Below, in pieces: positions 36,521-46,322 of a DNA stretch of 64,000 nt. This DNA is from Thalassotalea sp. G2M2-11. Lineage in GTDB: Bacteria; Pseudomonadota; Gammaproteobacteria; Enterobacterales; Alteromonadaceae. Numbering within the stretch: the first letter of the stretch is position 1; each line of letters opens with the position of its first letter. The translations under genes were made by a program, and so were the position numbers. The stretch spans positions 248,001-312,000 of the forward strand of contig NZ_JADNYL010000002.1 of the NCBI RefSeq assembly GCF_017168195.1. Direction: 5' to 3'. The notes below the pieces were generated by a model that saw only the letters and a program-made list of their open reading frames with translations, ran no database searches and was not told where the DNA came from.

Positions 36521-38446
36521 CTATAGTCTTTTAGATAATGTAGAAGAATCTACAGTTTCACTTTCACTTAAAGCTAACAACTTTTCAAGTTCATCTAACT
36601 TGATAGGCTTAGAGAGAAAGTATCCCTGCGCCCAATCACAGCCTATATTTTGAAGATATTTAAGTTGTTCCTCTGTTTCAACACCTTCCCCAACCACTCT
36701 AAGTTCATAAAGTTCAGCTAAATTTTTAATAATTGAAACCATTTTTTTCATGGCTTCTTGTTCTGAAAATAAGCCGTCAATAAAAGAACGATCAATCTTC
36801 AGACAATCCGCTGGATAATGCATTAATTGACTAAAGGCGGTATAACCCGTGCCAAAATCATCCAAGGCTAAAGAAACACCCAGTGTTTTGAGTTTTTTCA
36901 GTATTGCTATGCCTTTCTCATCATCCAAAACAAATGCAGTTTCAGTTATTTCAAACTCTACTAAAGACGGCGGGATACAATACTTTTCGAGTAATTCTTT
37001 AACGTTGTCAGGGAATAGCTCGTTTTGGATTTCAATTCCAGAGATATTGATACAAAGTTTGCCTTTAAAATCTTTATCTGCCAGTAATTTTGCTAGAGTT
37101 GCCATACTGTTTTCAACAACCCACAAATCTATCTCTTTAATTAAGTTAGTTGTTTCTGCTATCGGAATAAACTTATCTGGACCAATACCATCCACTTCAA
37201 GATTTTGGCAACGTAAAAGAGCCTCAATGCCGACTATTTCACTCGTTTGACAATCAAATAAAGGCATATAAACTAAGGAAAACAAGTTTTCTTCAAGCGC
37301 TATTTTTAAACACTCTTCTATCCTGTACCGCTCTTTTAATTCATCGGTAATTTCTTTGGTATAAAATTCAAAACGGTTACGACCATTTTTTTTCGCTTGA
37401 TACATAGCCAAGTCTGCATGATGCTGCAACTCATCTGGTGTTTTTGCATCTTCTGGAAAAACAGCAATACCAATGCTTGCAAAAACAGAATGATGTATAC
37501 CTGCCACGTTAAGGCCACCATCAAAAACTCTCAATATTCGTTCAGCTACTGTTCCTGCGCTAATCGTGCTATCTAAGTCATTTAGAATGACAACAAATTC
37601 ATCTCCTGCCAGCCTAGCCAGATCTTCGGGCTCTCTTTTGGCAACCAAATCTGTTGGTCGCGTTGCTTCTTTGAGCAGAGTACTGAATAAGCACAATAAT
37701 TGATCGCCTACTTCATGACCATAATTGTCATTAACCTGCTTAAAATTATCTAGGTCTATATAAAGTAAGCCAACTCGTTGTTGTTCCTTTTCTGCTCGCT
37801 GTAAGATGCGAGTAATATTTATTTTAAAGTTCTGCCGATTTGGTAATCCGGTAAGCGAATCGTAATAAGCTAATTTTCTCATATCTTCATCATGCATGAG
37901 TATGATTGTGTTATAGGCTTTCTCTTCAGAATGAATCGCTGCCAAACAGATTAAACAAAGTGCAAGTAAGGTTAATTCAAAACGAATAGATTGATGCAAG
38001 CTGTAGTTCACCAATAAAAAATCGGATAATGGGGTAAAAAGCAGTATATTGCTGATGATGAAAAAAATTAAAGAAAGAAATACAGCAGACCAAAAGCGAT
38101 TAATGAAAAGGTTAATAGCAATGATCGGGTAAATCCATAAAACCCCTGTATTTTGGCTGCCTCCAGTGAATAAAAGAGTAAAGGATAAGATAAGTAATAT
38201 ACCATTAAGTATATTAACACTTAGCTCAATACTGGTATTTCGATACAGTAAATAGAGGTTGATATACCCTGCACACATACAGAATAGAAGCACGCTACCT
38301 AGGAAAAAAGCTTGATCATTAATACTTATAATGCCAAAGATGAGTAGGAACGTTGTACCAATAAACGACAATACTTTGCATAGGAGTATATGTCTTTCTG
38401 ACCTTACTTTGAGCATTTCATGGGAGCTTTGATTGTTTGAAGTCAA
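36521..38446 (-). CDS. Membrane GGDEF-EAL cyclic di-GMP enzyme
   Basis: This 641-residue protein has an N-terminal membrane domain of five or six helices (about 22-170), then GGDEF (about 190-355) and EAL (about 375-625). The GGDEF signature is altered to RLAGDEFVVIL and the upstream I-site position reads REPE, so cyclase activity is uncertain, although AGDEF can be active. EAL residues are intact: GIEALLRCQ, DDFGTGYTAFSQL, EGVETEEQL and CDWAQGYFLSKP, pointing to phosphodiesterase activity. The membrane domain resembles small-ligand sensor modules. It lies between the fdx tags. Confidence 0.9.
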   Translation of the reverse strand: MTSNNQSSHEMLKVRSERHILLCKVLSFIGTTFLLIFGIISINDQAFFLGSVLLFCMCAGYINLYLLYRNTSIELSVNILNGILLILSFTLLFTGGSQNTGVLWIYPIIAINLFINRFWSAVFLSLIFFIISNILLFTPLSDFLLVNYSLHQSIRFELTLLALCLICLAAIHSEEKAYNTIILMHDEDMRKLAYYDSLTGLPNRQNFKINITRILQRAEKEQQRVGLLYIDLDNFKQVNDNYGHEVGDQLLCLFSTLLKEATRPTDLVAKREPEDLARLAGDEFVVILNDLDSTISAGTVAERILRVFDGGLNVAGIHHSVFASIGIAVFPEDAKTPDELQHHADLAMYQAKKNGRNRFEFYTKEITDELKERYRIEECLKIALEENLFSLVYMPLFDCQTSEIVGIEALLRCQNLEVDGIGPDKFIPIAETTNLIKEIDLWVVENSMATLAKLLADKDFKGKLCINISGIEIQNELFPDNVKELLEKYCIPPSLVEFEITETAFVLDDEKGIAILKKLKTLGVSLALDDFGTGYTAFSQLMHYPADCLKIDRSFIDGLFSEQEAMKKMVSIIKNLAELYELRVVGEGVETEEQLKYLQNIGCDWAQGYFLSKPIKLDELEKLLALSESETVDSSTLSKRL

Positions 38447-38938
38447 TTACTAACGTCCTATAATGTTATATTGCATAACCTGTATAACTCTAAATATGGT
38501 ATAAAACGACTTGAACCTCAAGCTAGGTAATAGCTAAGATGCATAACTTTAAGATCAGAGTCTGATTACTCATAAGAGAAACTGGCTCTAGACGGTGAGT
38601 TAGATAGAACCTATATATCCATGTTAGAAAGGGGTTAGTCCCCCCCTGAAAACTATCTCTACTTTATGTGAGAAGTTGAACTTTTTCCCCTAAAATGGTG
38701 AAACTGTTAGAAGTAGACGTTGAAAAGACTCCTTATTACAATTTTGGTCAAAACATCATGTCACCTTGTTTTAAAGGGGAGTGTTGAGTTCTTATTTTCT
38801 ATAAAGAATGCCCTAAAGTGAATAAACGTTAAAGATTGGTGATTGGAAAGTTGATTGAAACTTATCTTGTATTTTATTGATTATATTAATATTTTTTATT
38901 TTCACTAAAAGGAACATACGATAGGCATTTCAGCCAAC
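38447..38938. other. Gene-free stretch
   Basis: No gene, RNA or recognisable element was seen here. The left part is somewhat less AT-rich, with short G and C runs (38635-38650). It could be an eroded element, but neither strand gives a readable protein. Confidence 0.35.
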
Positions 38939-39051
38939 ACCACTTAAAACGAAAAAGGGTAATAACATTACTGCCATTACCCTTTTATAGTATTTAATCG
39001 ATTGAATTATCGGTGGTTTTCAGAAACCATATTGATGGTATGTTTCTTTTA
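38939..39051 (-). repeat. fdx 3'-end tag F1 (last codons of fdx plus its terminator)
   Basis: This is a 113-bp copy of the 3' end of the isc ferredoxin gene and its terminator. On the minus strand it reads K-H-T-I-N-M-V-S-E-N-H-R-stop, compared with K-Y-T-V-N-M-V-S-E-N-H-stop at the true fdx. The stem-loop AAAGGGTAATAACATTACTG... matching the fdx terminator follows at the same spacing. By hand count it differs from tag F2 at 5 of 113 positions. ACCAT-ATTG-ATGGT (39026-39039) is a perfect small palindrome within it. Confidence 0.85.
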
Positions 39052-39124
39052 GGATAATTACCTATCACAGCCATCGGTCAACATGTCCTAACTTAAAAAC
39101 TGTTACCTTTACACTATAAATAAA

Positions 39125-39147
39125 AAAGCCCTAAATCATAGGGCTTT
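39125..39147 (-). terminator. Intrinsic terminator of the 1967-residue protein gene
   Basis: Minus strand: AAAGCCCTA, 5-base loop, TAGGGCTTT, then a run of Ts. The stem is perfect and 19 bp downstream of the stop codon at 39166. Confidence 0.9.
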
Positions 39148-39165
39148 AAAAATTATAGTCACTAA

Positions 39166-42100
39166 TTAATAAAACTTAATTCTTTTTGAAATCAATATTA
39201 ACAATATTAAAATTAAAGAATACAACCCAGTTGAACCGCCTGAACTTTCGTTCTGCTTAGATTTAGCTAATGTATTTATGGCGCTCGTATTACTCCACAC
39301 TGTTTTAAAATTCCCATTTTGCGCCAACATTCTAAATTCATACGTTGTTTCAGCCTGCAACCCTGTCGATGTCCAACTAGTTTCACTATTTGTTACATTG
39401 TATACAGTTTGCCATTCACTCCCACCTGTAATTCGTTGCTGTATCTCAAATGTGAACGTTAAATCATTTGGTACTTCATGAGTCCAGTTTAGAGTGATGG
39501 AGTTTTGTGTTGGGCTTGAGGTATCCAAAGCGGGGGCAGCAATATACCTAATTTCAACTAAAACCTGATTAGATGAAACACCATCAATATCCTTAATCGT
39601 GTAAACAAAAGAGTCATCCGTTTCAAAAGCACTGCTAGGGGTGTAAGTCACATTACCTTCTCGTTCTATTCTCACTTCACCCAATTGAGCATCTTGAATA
39701 ATCTCAATCGAATTGGCATTAATGTGACCTTCTGGGTCTGTATCATTATCAATAATGTTAAAAGTCATTTCATTAACCGATGCCATCAGTACCATATCAG
39801 ATGTCGCAATTGGTGCTAAGCTACTTTGTAAAACACTACTCCAAAGAGTGGACCTATTTTGCGAAATACCCCGCATACGAAACTCATAAACTGTCGCGTC
39901 ATCGAGTTCTGCTACAATTAAATTATTTTGATCAGACGCAACACTAGCTAACCTTTCCCATTTATCTTCCCCTTGTTCGCGTTTTTGTACTTCAAACTCA
40001 TTAAGCCATAATTCTGGCGCTTCATGCGTCCAAGTTAAAATCACTGAATTTCTAGATTGTTCAAAAAACGAAATAGCGGGCGGTGGTATGTAAACAATAT
40101 TAACAGTTGCTGGAGCTGTTACTTGACCGTTCATATCACTTACGGTGTAAGTGAAAGAATCCGTGAGTTCATAATCATTGTTTGGCAAATAGCTTATTTC
40201 ACCATTTTCAAGAACACTAACCTGACCAGCCTTGGGCTGATCGACGATCGCCACGCTACCAGCATCAATAGAACCATCAGGGTCGATATCGTTTGCTGTA
40301 ACGTTCAAAGTATGTTGCTTGAGTTCAGTTATATATAGGAGGTCATCATAAGCAATAGGTTGATCACTATTCAGCACTGAATTACTCCATTGAGAGTCAT
40401 TATTGCCTGTAGAGGCTTTAATTCTATACTCATATTGGCTACCGACAACTATATCAGTGTCTGTCCATTGAGTTTCATTTGCTTGAGCAATAAAAACATC
40501 TTCCCAAATACTACTTCCAGCAATTCTGCGTTGAATAACAAATCCCATCTCTAGAGATTCATCTGTCCAGTTTAATGTTATAAATGCATCCGTTACATTA
40601 ATGATACTTAATTTTGGCGCTGAGACAGAGGCTTGTGGTGATACATCAAAAAATTCTATATTACCGTTAACTTCGACAATGAGCTTCTGACTTGTTGAAT
40701 TATAACCACTAACCACCGTGTGTGTTGGCATAGTCAATACTTGACGACGTAAATTTACATCAAAAATTTCATTATCAGAAAAGGCATAACGGCCATCTTC
40801 AGAAGTTGAATATATGATAGCTGGCATATGCCACTCAGGCTGTAATTCATTATCAAATACTACACCTGACCAGAAAATACGATTTCCATCTTCAGAAGTT
40901 AAAACTGTTCTCGACCCATAATAACTTGCCATATTGTCTGGGCGTATTTCAGCAAGTTGGGTAAACTTATCACCACTTGTATCGAATTTGATGATAGTAG
41001 CACCGCTAGAGTTATTTTCACCATGGTAATAATAACGTCCCTCGGGTCCAAAGATTCCCCCTCCCTCACGCACGAACTTTCTGTCGAGTTCAATTTCAGA
41101 TTCAGTGTTCAAAAGACTGATATCAATCCACTGGTCTTCTTCTTCGACGACTATTCTTTGAGAGACCCCAGCAGCAATACGATATACATCACCATCTCTA
41201 TAGCCCATACGCCCAGCGGGTTGAAACACTATGACTTTTATTACTTCAAATGAGCTTCTATCAATAACAAGTAATTTACCCTCTAGCCAATTTGTGACAT
41301 AAAGTAAGTCATCTGCATAATGAATCGCAAAATCAGTTACTGATGAGCCAACAGGTTTAACGCGTTGAATAGACTCCGTTAAAGAGTCCAACTCAATTAA
41401 ATAGGCAGCTGAGGTTGAGTCGCTCGTGTTTTCACTGATAGCGTATACCGTAGTCGAATCTCGATCGCTGCGGATATGTTGCAAAGCCAAAGGTTCTACT
41501 TTAAGTGTAATTGGAATCACTAAGTCGCCGTCTATGTTAGTTAACGTTATGCTAGAAGTATTCTCTCCAAGCGGAAGTTCACTGGCATCCAAAGTAATGT
41601 TCAATGAATCAAGTGACGTGCCACTGCTTTGTGAAAGTATTACCCATGAATGTTCACTCGATGCAGTCCAGTTGACAGGTTCTTCTTTCGCACTTAATTC
41701 AATACTGACTTTAAAGTCTTTAAAACCAGTAACTGTTTGCTCATTTACCTCACTTTTGTCCAGGGCAATTCGAGAAACAGTGAAAGAATATACCGGACCT
41801 AATTCAGGACCGTCATCTCCCACTGGGTCAACACGCCAAAAATATTCAGTATTATTTGTTAATGCGTCTAATATTTCATAACTCGCTCTATTTACACGTC
41901 CCATATAGACTGGTGAAAAAGTGTTAGCATCTGTAACTTCCTGTTCATTAACGCCTAGATAAACGTCGTATTCATCGAACCAAGGAATCAGTGTCCATGA
42001 CAATATTTCAGGCGAGTTGACTACTGAACCATCAAGCGGAGTTAACATTAATTTTAACGCCGCCAAATAATCATTTTCTTTTTTATAAACTGAATTGCTC

Positions 42101-45069
42101 CATGTTGAACTTTGGTCTTCTGTAAACGCTCGCACCCTAAATTCATAGCTTGTTTGAGCATCTAGGTCATTGACAATCCAACTCTTTTCATTTGCTGCCG
42201 TCGTATGAGCATCAGTCCACTCAGTTTGTCCTAATGTTCTCCATTGAATAGCAAACCCCATTTCTAGCGATGCATCAGTCCATGTTAATTCGGCGGATGT
42301 ATTCGTCTGATTGATAAGAGTGAGTTCTGGCGACGGTATGCCATCTTGAGGTGAGATATTGTAAAATTTGAGTCTACCACTCTCCTCGACCATCAACTTT
42401 TGACTGGTAGAATTAAAACCACTAACTGCCGTCCTTATTGGCATACTAAAGATTTGACGTTGCAAATTTATGTCGTAAATAGCTTCTAATGCAAATGCAT
42501 AACGTCCATCTTGAGAGGCTGAATAAATAATGTCTCCAGTACGCCATTCACTTTCTAGATCATTATTGAGTACGACACCCGCCCAAAATACACGATTTCC
42601 ATCCTCAGTAACGATTATTGTTCTCGACCCATAATAGCTTGCAATATCTTCAGGGCGTACTTCAGCAAGTTGAGTAAATATATCACCACTGGTATCGAAT
42701 TTGATGATGGATGCACCGGAAGAGTTATTTTCACCATGGTAATAATAACGCCCCTCAGGGCCAAATGCTCCGCCTCCTTCTCGCACAAACTGATTGTCTA
42801 GTTCAACTTCCGATTCAGTGTTAAAAAGACTGATGTCAACCCATTGATCTTCCTCTTCAACAACAATTCTTTGTGATGCCCCAGTTGCTACTCTGTATAC
42901 ATCGCCACTTGAATAACCTGTAGCACCTGCCGGTTCGAATTCAATCGTTTTCTCTACTTCAAACGTGTCGATATTGACCGCAAGTAAATCACCGGTTTTC
43001 CAGTTGGTAACATAAAGTAGTTTATCTTTATAGTGTATCGCCAAATCAGTAACTGAAGAGCCAACAGACAGTATTCTTTGGATAGATTCGTCTTCTGAAT
43101 TGATATCCAGTAAAAACGCAGAAGGTGTTACACTCGATGTGTCTTCAGAAATGGCATACATTGTTGATGAATTACGGTCACTTCGAATATGCGTAAGACT
43201 AAGAGGATTGACTCTAAGCGTGATAGGTATTTCAAGATCGCCGGAATTGGTTGTTAAAGTAATATGCGATATGTTTTGACCTAGCGGCAATTCGGTAGCA
43301 TCCAATGCGATATTGAGCGAAGATGGTGTTGTACCAGAGTTACTTTCAAATGAAATCCAGTCAGCTTCGCTGCTTACAGACCAATCTGTGTCTACGTCAG
43401 AACTGAGCTGAATTGACGTCTCAAAGCCTTTAAAACCCGCAACGGTTTGTTCTTTGACTTCACTTTGACTCAGCACAATGTTGGAAACAGTAAAGGAGTA
43501 TACCGCTCCAGTTTCTGGACCATTAGCACCAACTGGGTCAATACGCCAAAAGTACTCGGTACCGCTGAGCAAGGTTTGAAGGAGTTCAATACTTATGCCG
43601 CTAACTCGGCCTAGATAGAGCGATGAAGAAGTATCTGCAGCTTTGATATCCAGCTCACTAGTGCCTAGATAAATATCATAAACAGATACACCAGGAGTCG
43701 GCTCCCAAGACAAAGCCTCTACACCTGAAACTAACGCCCCATCTTGTGGATTTTGCCTTACCCCGAGTGCATCAAGACCGACTTGACTCAATAGATCGAC
43801 AACTTCAAGCGTTCGGTTTTTAGAATTAAAATAAATAAAGCGACTATAATCTGAAGTAAAAGCCTGTGCTTTTCTGTATATATAACCTGAGTTGTAGCTA
43901 GGGTCAGAAAATTGATACAGTTCTTTGCCTGTAGCAAACTCATACAACTTATCGCTTGTAGCGACAACCTTGCCATTTGGGGTCATTGACCATATTGCTG
44001 ACGGGAACGATGTAACAAGATTCGTTATATCTCCTGCATCTACAGCTACAGTCTTTAATATAGCTGTCTGGCCATTATTTGTAAGTAATACAGGCGCTTC
44101 GAACGGTGCTCTTTCAAAATTACTAACTTGTGTAGTTTTATCAAATACAACAGTACCATCTTCATTTATTTTATATTGACCAATAATCGGCGAGTGAGAA
44201 CCAGCTGACCACCCGTACTGGGGCATTGCTACAATACGGGTTTTATCGTTAGTTACAGCCAAGTCCATAAAACCTGTGGTGTTGCCTGTTGCCGCTCCTC
44301 CATTAAAGTTTATAGATTGTATGACAGTATTTGAACTTCTATCTAATACCCTAAGAACAGGTCCCCACTTTCCATCAACATAATAAATAATACCTTCAGG
44401 TCCTAATTCAATATTGGCCGTTGTTTCTCCAGTCGTTGACCAATCTTCGTATGCCGGTAAGTTAATCGACTCTTTCAAACGAAACGATGTGAGATCAATC
44501 ACATCAATTGTTCGGCTGATGCTATTGATTACTAAAAGTTCAGAGCTATCATCATTTATAACAAAATCAGTTGGATTTTTACCCACGGTTAAACAAGTAT
44601 TCATTGATTCAGTTGAAGGATCAAATGAGAAAATACTACCATTATCAATACCGTTTTTTTGAATACCATATGTAAGAGGCCTGGTAGGATCATCGACCAA
44701 TCGGTATACCTCCATCGCTGGTACCGTTGCTTGAACGAATAATTCGGTTGTCTCATCTCCATGACTCACAGAAATCGTAGCTGTATAACTTGCTATCAAA
44801 TCTGAATTGTCAAAACTAATGTTGACGGTGTTTTGTTCAGTATCAACAGTCGCTATTGCCCAGTCTGAGTCTGAGTTAACCGTTATTAAAGATTCATCAA
44901 ATCCTGTGTTGTCTACCGTATATAAAAAAGAGATCGGAACGTGATCACAATAGGGTGGAAAAACAACTTCTTGTTGGTTCTGGCTGAAAGAGATATCAGC
45001 GAGTGCGAATGGAGATAAAGACAATGCAACTGCAGTTGTCAAAACCCTCTGCATTAAAGCATATTTCAA
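39166..45069 (-). CDS. Giant exported repeat protein with fibronectin III-like domains, internal duplication and GlyGly-CTERM tail
   Basis: The protein has 1967 residues. A signal peptide (1-24) is followed by beta-rich repeats: propeller-like segments, BACON-like domains (VDTDWSVSSEADWISFESNSGTT), fibronectin III-like modules (SAELTWTDASLEMGFAIQWRTL) and cadherin-like Ig repeats near the end (DSFTYTVSDMNGQ, DSFVYTIKDIDG). About residues 431-1003 are repeated at 1003-1560 with high similarity, a ~1.7-kb internal duplication. It ends with a GGS motif, a membrane helix and ISKRIKFY, compatible with GlyGly-CTERM processing. The role is probably surface adhesion. It lies alone between fdx tags F1 and F2, so the pair of tags brackets it as one module. 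Confidence 0.8.
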   Translation of the reverse strand: MKYALMQRVLTTAVALSLSPFALADISFSQNQQEVVFPPYCDHVPISFLYTVDNTGFDESLITVNSDSDWAIATVDTEQNTVNISFDNSDLIASYTATISVSHGDETTELFVQATVPAMEVYRLVDDPTRPLTYGIQKNGIDNGSIFSFDPSTESMNTCLTVGKNPTDFVINDDSSELLVINSISRTIDVIDLTSFRLKESINLPAYEDWSTTGETTANIELGPEGIIYYVDGKWGPVLRVLDRSSNTVIQSINFNGGAATGNTTGFMDLAVTNDKTRIVAMPQYGWSAGSHSPIIGQYKINEDGTVVFDKTTQVSNFERAPFEAPVLLTNNGQTAILKTVAVDAGDITNLVTSFPSAIWSMTPNGKVVATSDKLYEFATGKELYQFSDPSYNSGYIYRKAQAFTSDYSRFIYFNSKNRTLEVVDLLSQVGLDALGVRQNPQDGALVSGVEALSWEPTPGVSVYDIYLGTSELDIKAADTSSSLYLGRVSGISIELLQTLLSGTEYFWRIDPVGANGPETGAVYSFTVSNIVLSQSEVKEQTVAGFKGFETSIQLSSDVDTDWSVSSEADWISFESNSGTTPSSLNIALDATELPLGQNISHITLTTNSGDLEIPITLRVNPLSLTHIRSDRNSSTMYAISEDTSSVTPSAFLLDINSEDESIQRILSVGSSVTDLAIHYKDKLLYVTNWKTGDLLAVNIDTFEVEKTIEFEPAGATGYSSGDVYRVATGASQRIVVEEEDQWVDISLFNTESEVELDNQFVREGGGAFGPEGRYYYHGENNSSGASIIKFDTSGDIFTQLAEVRPEDIASYYGSRTIIVTEDGNRVFWAGVVLNNDLESEWRTGDIIYSASQDGRYAFALEAIYDINLQRQIFSMPIRTAVSGFNSTSQKLMVEESGRLKFYNISPQDGIPSPELTLINQTNTSAELTWTDASLEMGFAIQWRTLGQTEWTDAHTTAANEKSWIVNDLDAQTSYEFRVRAFTEDQSSTWSNSVYKKENDYLAALKLMLTPLDGSVVNSPEILSWTLIPWFDEYDVYLGVNEQEVTDANTFSPVYMGRVNRASYEILDALTNNTEYFWRVDPVGDDGPELGPVYSFTVSRIALDKSEVNEQTVTGFKDFKVSIELSAKEEPVNWTASSEHSWVILSQSSGTSLDSLNITLDASELPLGENTSSITLTNIDGDLVIPITLKVEPLALQHIRSDRDSTTVYAISENTSDSTSAAYLIELDSLTESIQRVKPVGSSVTDFAIHYADDLLYVTNWLEGKLLVIDRSSFEVIKVIVFQPAGRMGYRDGDVYRIAAGVSQRIVVEEEDQWIDISLLNTESEIELDRKFVREGGGIFGPEGRYYYHGENNSSGATIIKFDTSGDKFTQLAEIRPDNMASYYGSRTVLTSEDGNRIFWSGVVFDNELQPEWHMPAIIYSTSEDGRYAFSDNEIFDVNLRRQVLTMPTHTVVSGYNSTSQKLIVEVNGNIEFFDVSPQASVSAPKLSIINVTDAFITLNWTDESLEMGFVIQRRIAGSSIWEDVFIAQANETQWTDTDIVVGSQYEYRIKASTGNNDSQWSNSVLNSDQPIAYDDLLYITELKQHTLNVTANDIDPDGSIDAGSVAIVDQPKAGQVSVLENGEISYLPNNDYELTDSFTYTVSDMNGQVTAPATVNIVYIPPPAISFFEQSRNSVILTWTHEAPELWLNEFEVQKREQGEDKWERLASVASDQNNLIVAELDDATVYEFRMRGISQNRSTLWSSVLQSSLAPIATSDMVLMASVNEMTFNIIDNDTDPEGHINANSIEIIQDAQLGEVRIEREGNVTYTPSSAFETDDSFVYTIKDIDGVSSNQVLVEIRYIAAPALDTSSPTQNSITLNWTHEVPNDLTFTFEIQQRITGGSEWQTVYNVTNSETSWTSTGLQAETTYEFRMLAQNGNFKTVWSNTSAINTLAKSKQNESSGGSTGLYSLILILLILISKRIKFY

Positions 45070-45846
45070 CTTAAAATTTCCTTTTTATAAATCAGCCTAA
45101 TGGTTGATTGAAATGACTAAAGAATTGTACATTGAAATGTTCTAAAGAAGCGGAGAGAAAGCAATAAATCGAAAGAGCCAAAGCTTTAGGACGGTAATTC
45201 CGTTTACATTAGAGCGCAGTATTACTACCACGCCAATCCTTCATCAGCTAATGAAGTTTAAATGATGCCATAACAACTTTAAAATGTGAACTTTTTTATT
45301 TTGTATATTAATAAAGTTAAACAAGTACTTACAGACCTAAAGTTGACTAAAATTACTCACGTTAACCGCCTAAAAACAGTTGACCGTAGTTGACAAAGGC
45401 AGTCTATCCCCGCCCATCAAGATTCAGTATTTACCTCTTGGATAAATTTCCCTGCCTAACTGTAGATTTTCTTTCCAAGTGATAAGCGCTATTGGCAGAC
45501 ATACCGATAATGCATGATTGTTTTATAGAGTTTCAATCATTCTATAGAGGCAATATATCTATTTATTTAAATGAAAATATATGCAGTGTTAAAGGAGTAT
45601 CTGTGACAAAAAGTACGCGTAGCGGCTACGCTTAATTTAAAAACTATCGTGACTACTTAGTTTTGATTTGCTCACCATTATTGCATTCTATTTTAAAGAA
45701 TAATCTTGCTAGACTTTGTCCGAAAATAATCAAAGATTAAAATTGGCAATTTAAAGCCATCGTTAGAAGAAATCTCTTTAACGTATTAATTTTATTTAGT
45801 TTAAAACCACTGACATAATAAACAGACTAAAAGTATCTTAATTAAA
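45070..45846. other. Long gene-free stretch upstream of the giant protein
   Basis: It should contain the giant gene's promoter. GTGACAAAAAGT at 45603 behind AAAGGAG looks like a gene start, but it stops after ten codons; a palindrome GCGTAGC/GCTACGC overlaps it. A minus-strand scrap near 45420-45500 reads ITWKENLQLG, weakly like the start of bacteriohemerythrin. Neither is strong enough to call. Confidence 0.35.
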
Positions 45847-45959
45847 ACCACTTAAAACGAAAAAGGGTAATAACATTGCTGCTATTACCCTTTTATAGTA
45901 TTTAATCGATTGAATTATCGGTGGTTTTCATAAACCATATTGATGGTATATTTCCTTTA
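45847..45959 (-). repeat. fdx 3'-end tag F2
   Basis: This second 113-bp copy of the fdx end reads, on the minus strand, K-Y-T-I-N-M-V-Y-E-N-H-R-stop followed by the fdx-type terminator stem-loop. It starts and ends at the same points as F1. Similarity to fdx stops abruptly just inside the palindrome side: fdx continues with codons for E-I-P, the tag does not. It is nearest to fdx, with only the leucine-rich-repeat gene between. The stretch 45960-46322 downstream is AT-rich with no gene. Confidence 0.88.
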
Positions 45960-46322
45960 AAACAAATTATCCCATGACTAGCTATTTAACCTCAGCTTCG
46001 CATAAGGAATGCGTTTCTAGCAGTTATTTTTACTGACTTCATCGTTATTTTAAAGTGAAATAGCCAGCTATTCCTACTTCAAAATGCCTTGAATTCAGAC
46101 AAAAATATCAAGCTAGAAATATAAAATGTTCCTGAGTTATTGTTTTATTTAGTATGGCACTATTTCTTATACAAACCTGAGGTTATTTAGTTTTCTTTGG
46201 ACAAATAAAACTTGCGCTCGTTGTTAAATATTTACACAAAAGTCATATAAATCAATAAATTATAAAATCATTGATTTGACTATCAAAGGAATTCCAGCTT
46301 AAATAACAAAAAATTAACAATA

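Noticed and set aside
45420-45510. Bacteriohemerythrin gene start on the minus strand
   Set aside because: Only about ten residues resemble the family, followed by a stop; too short to support.
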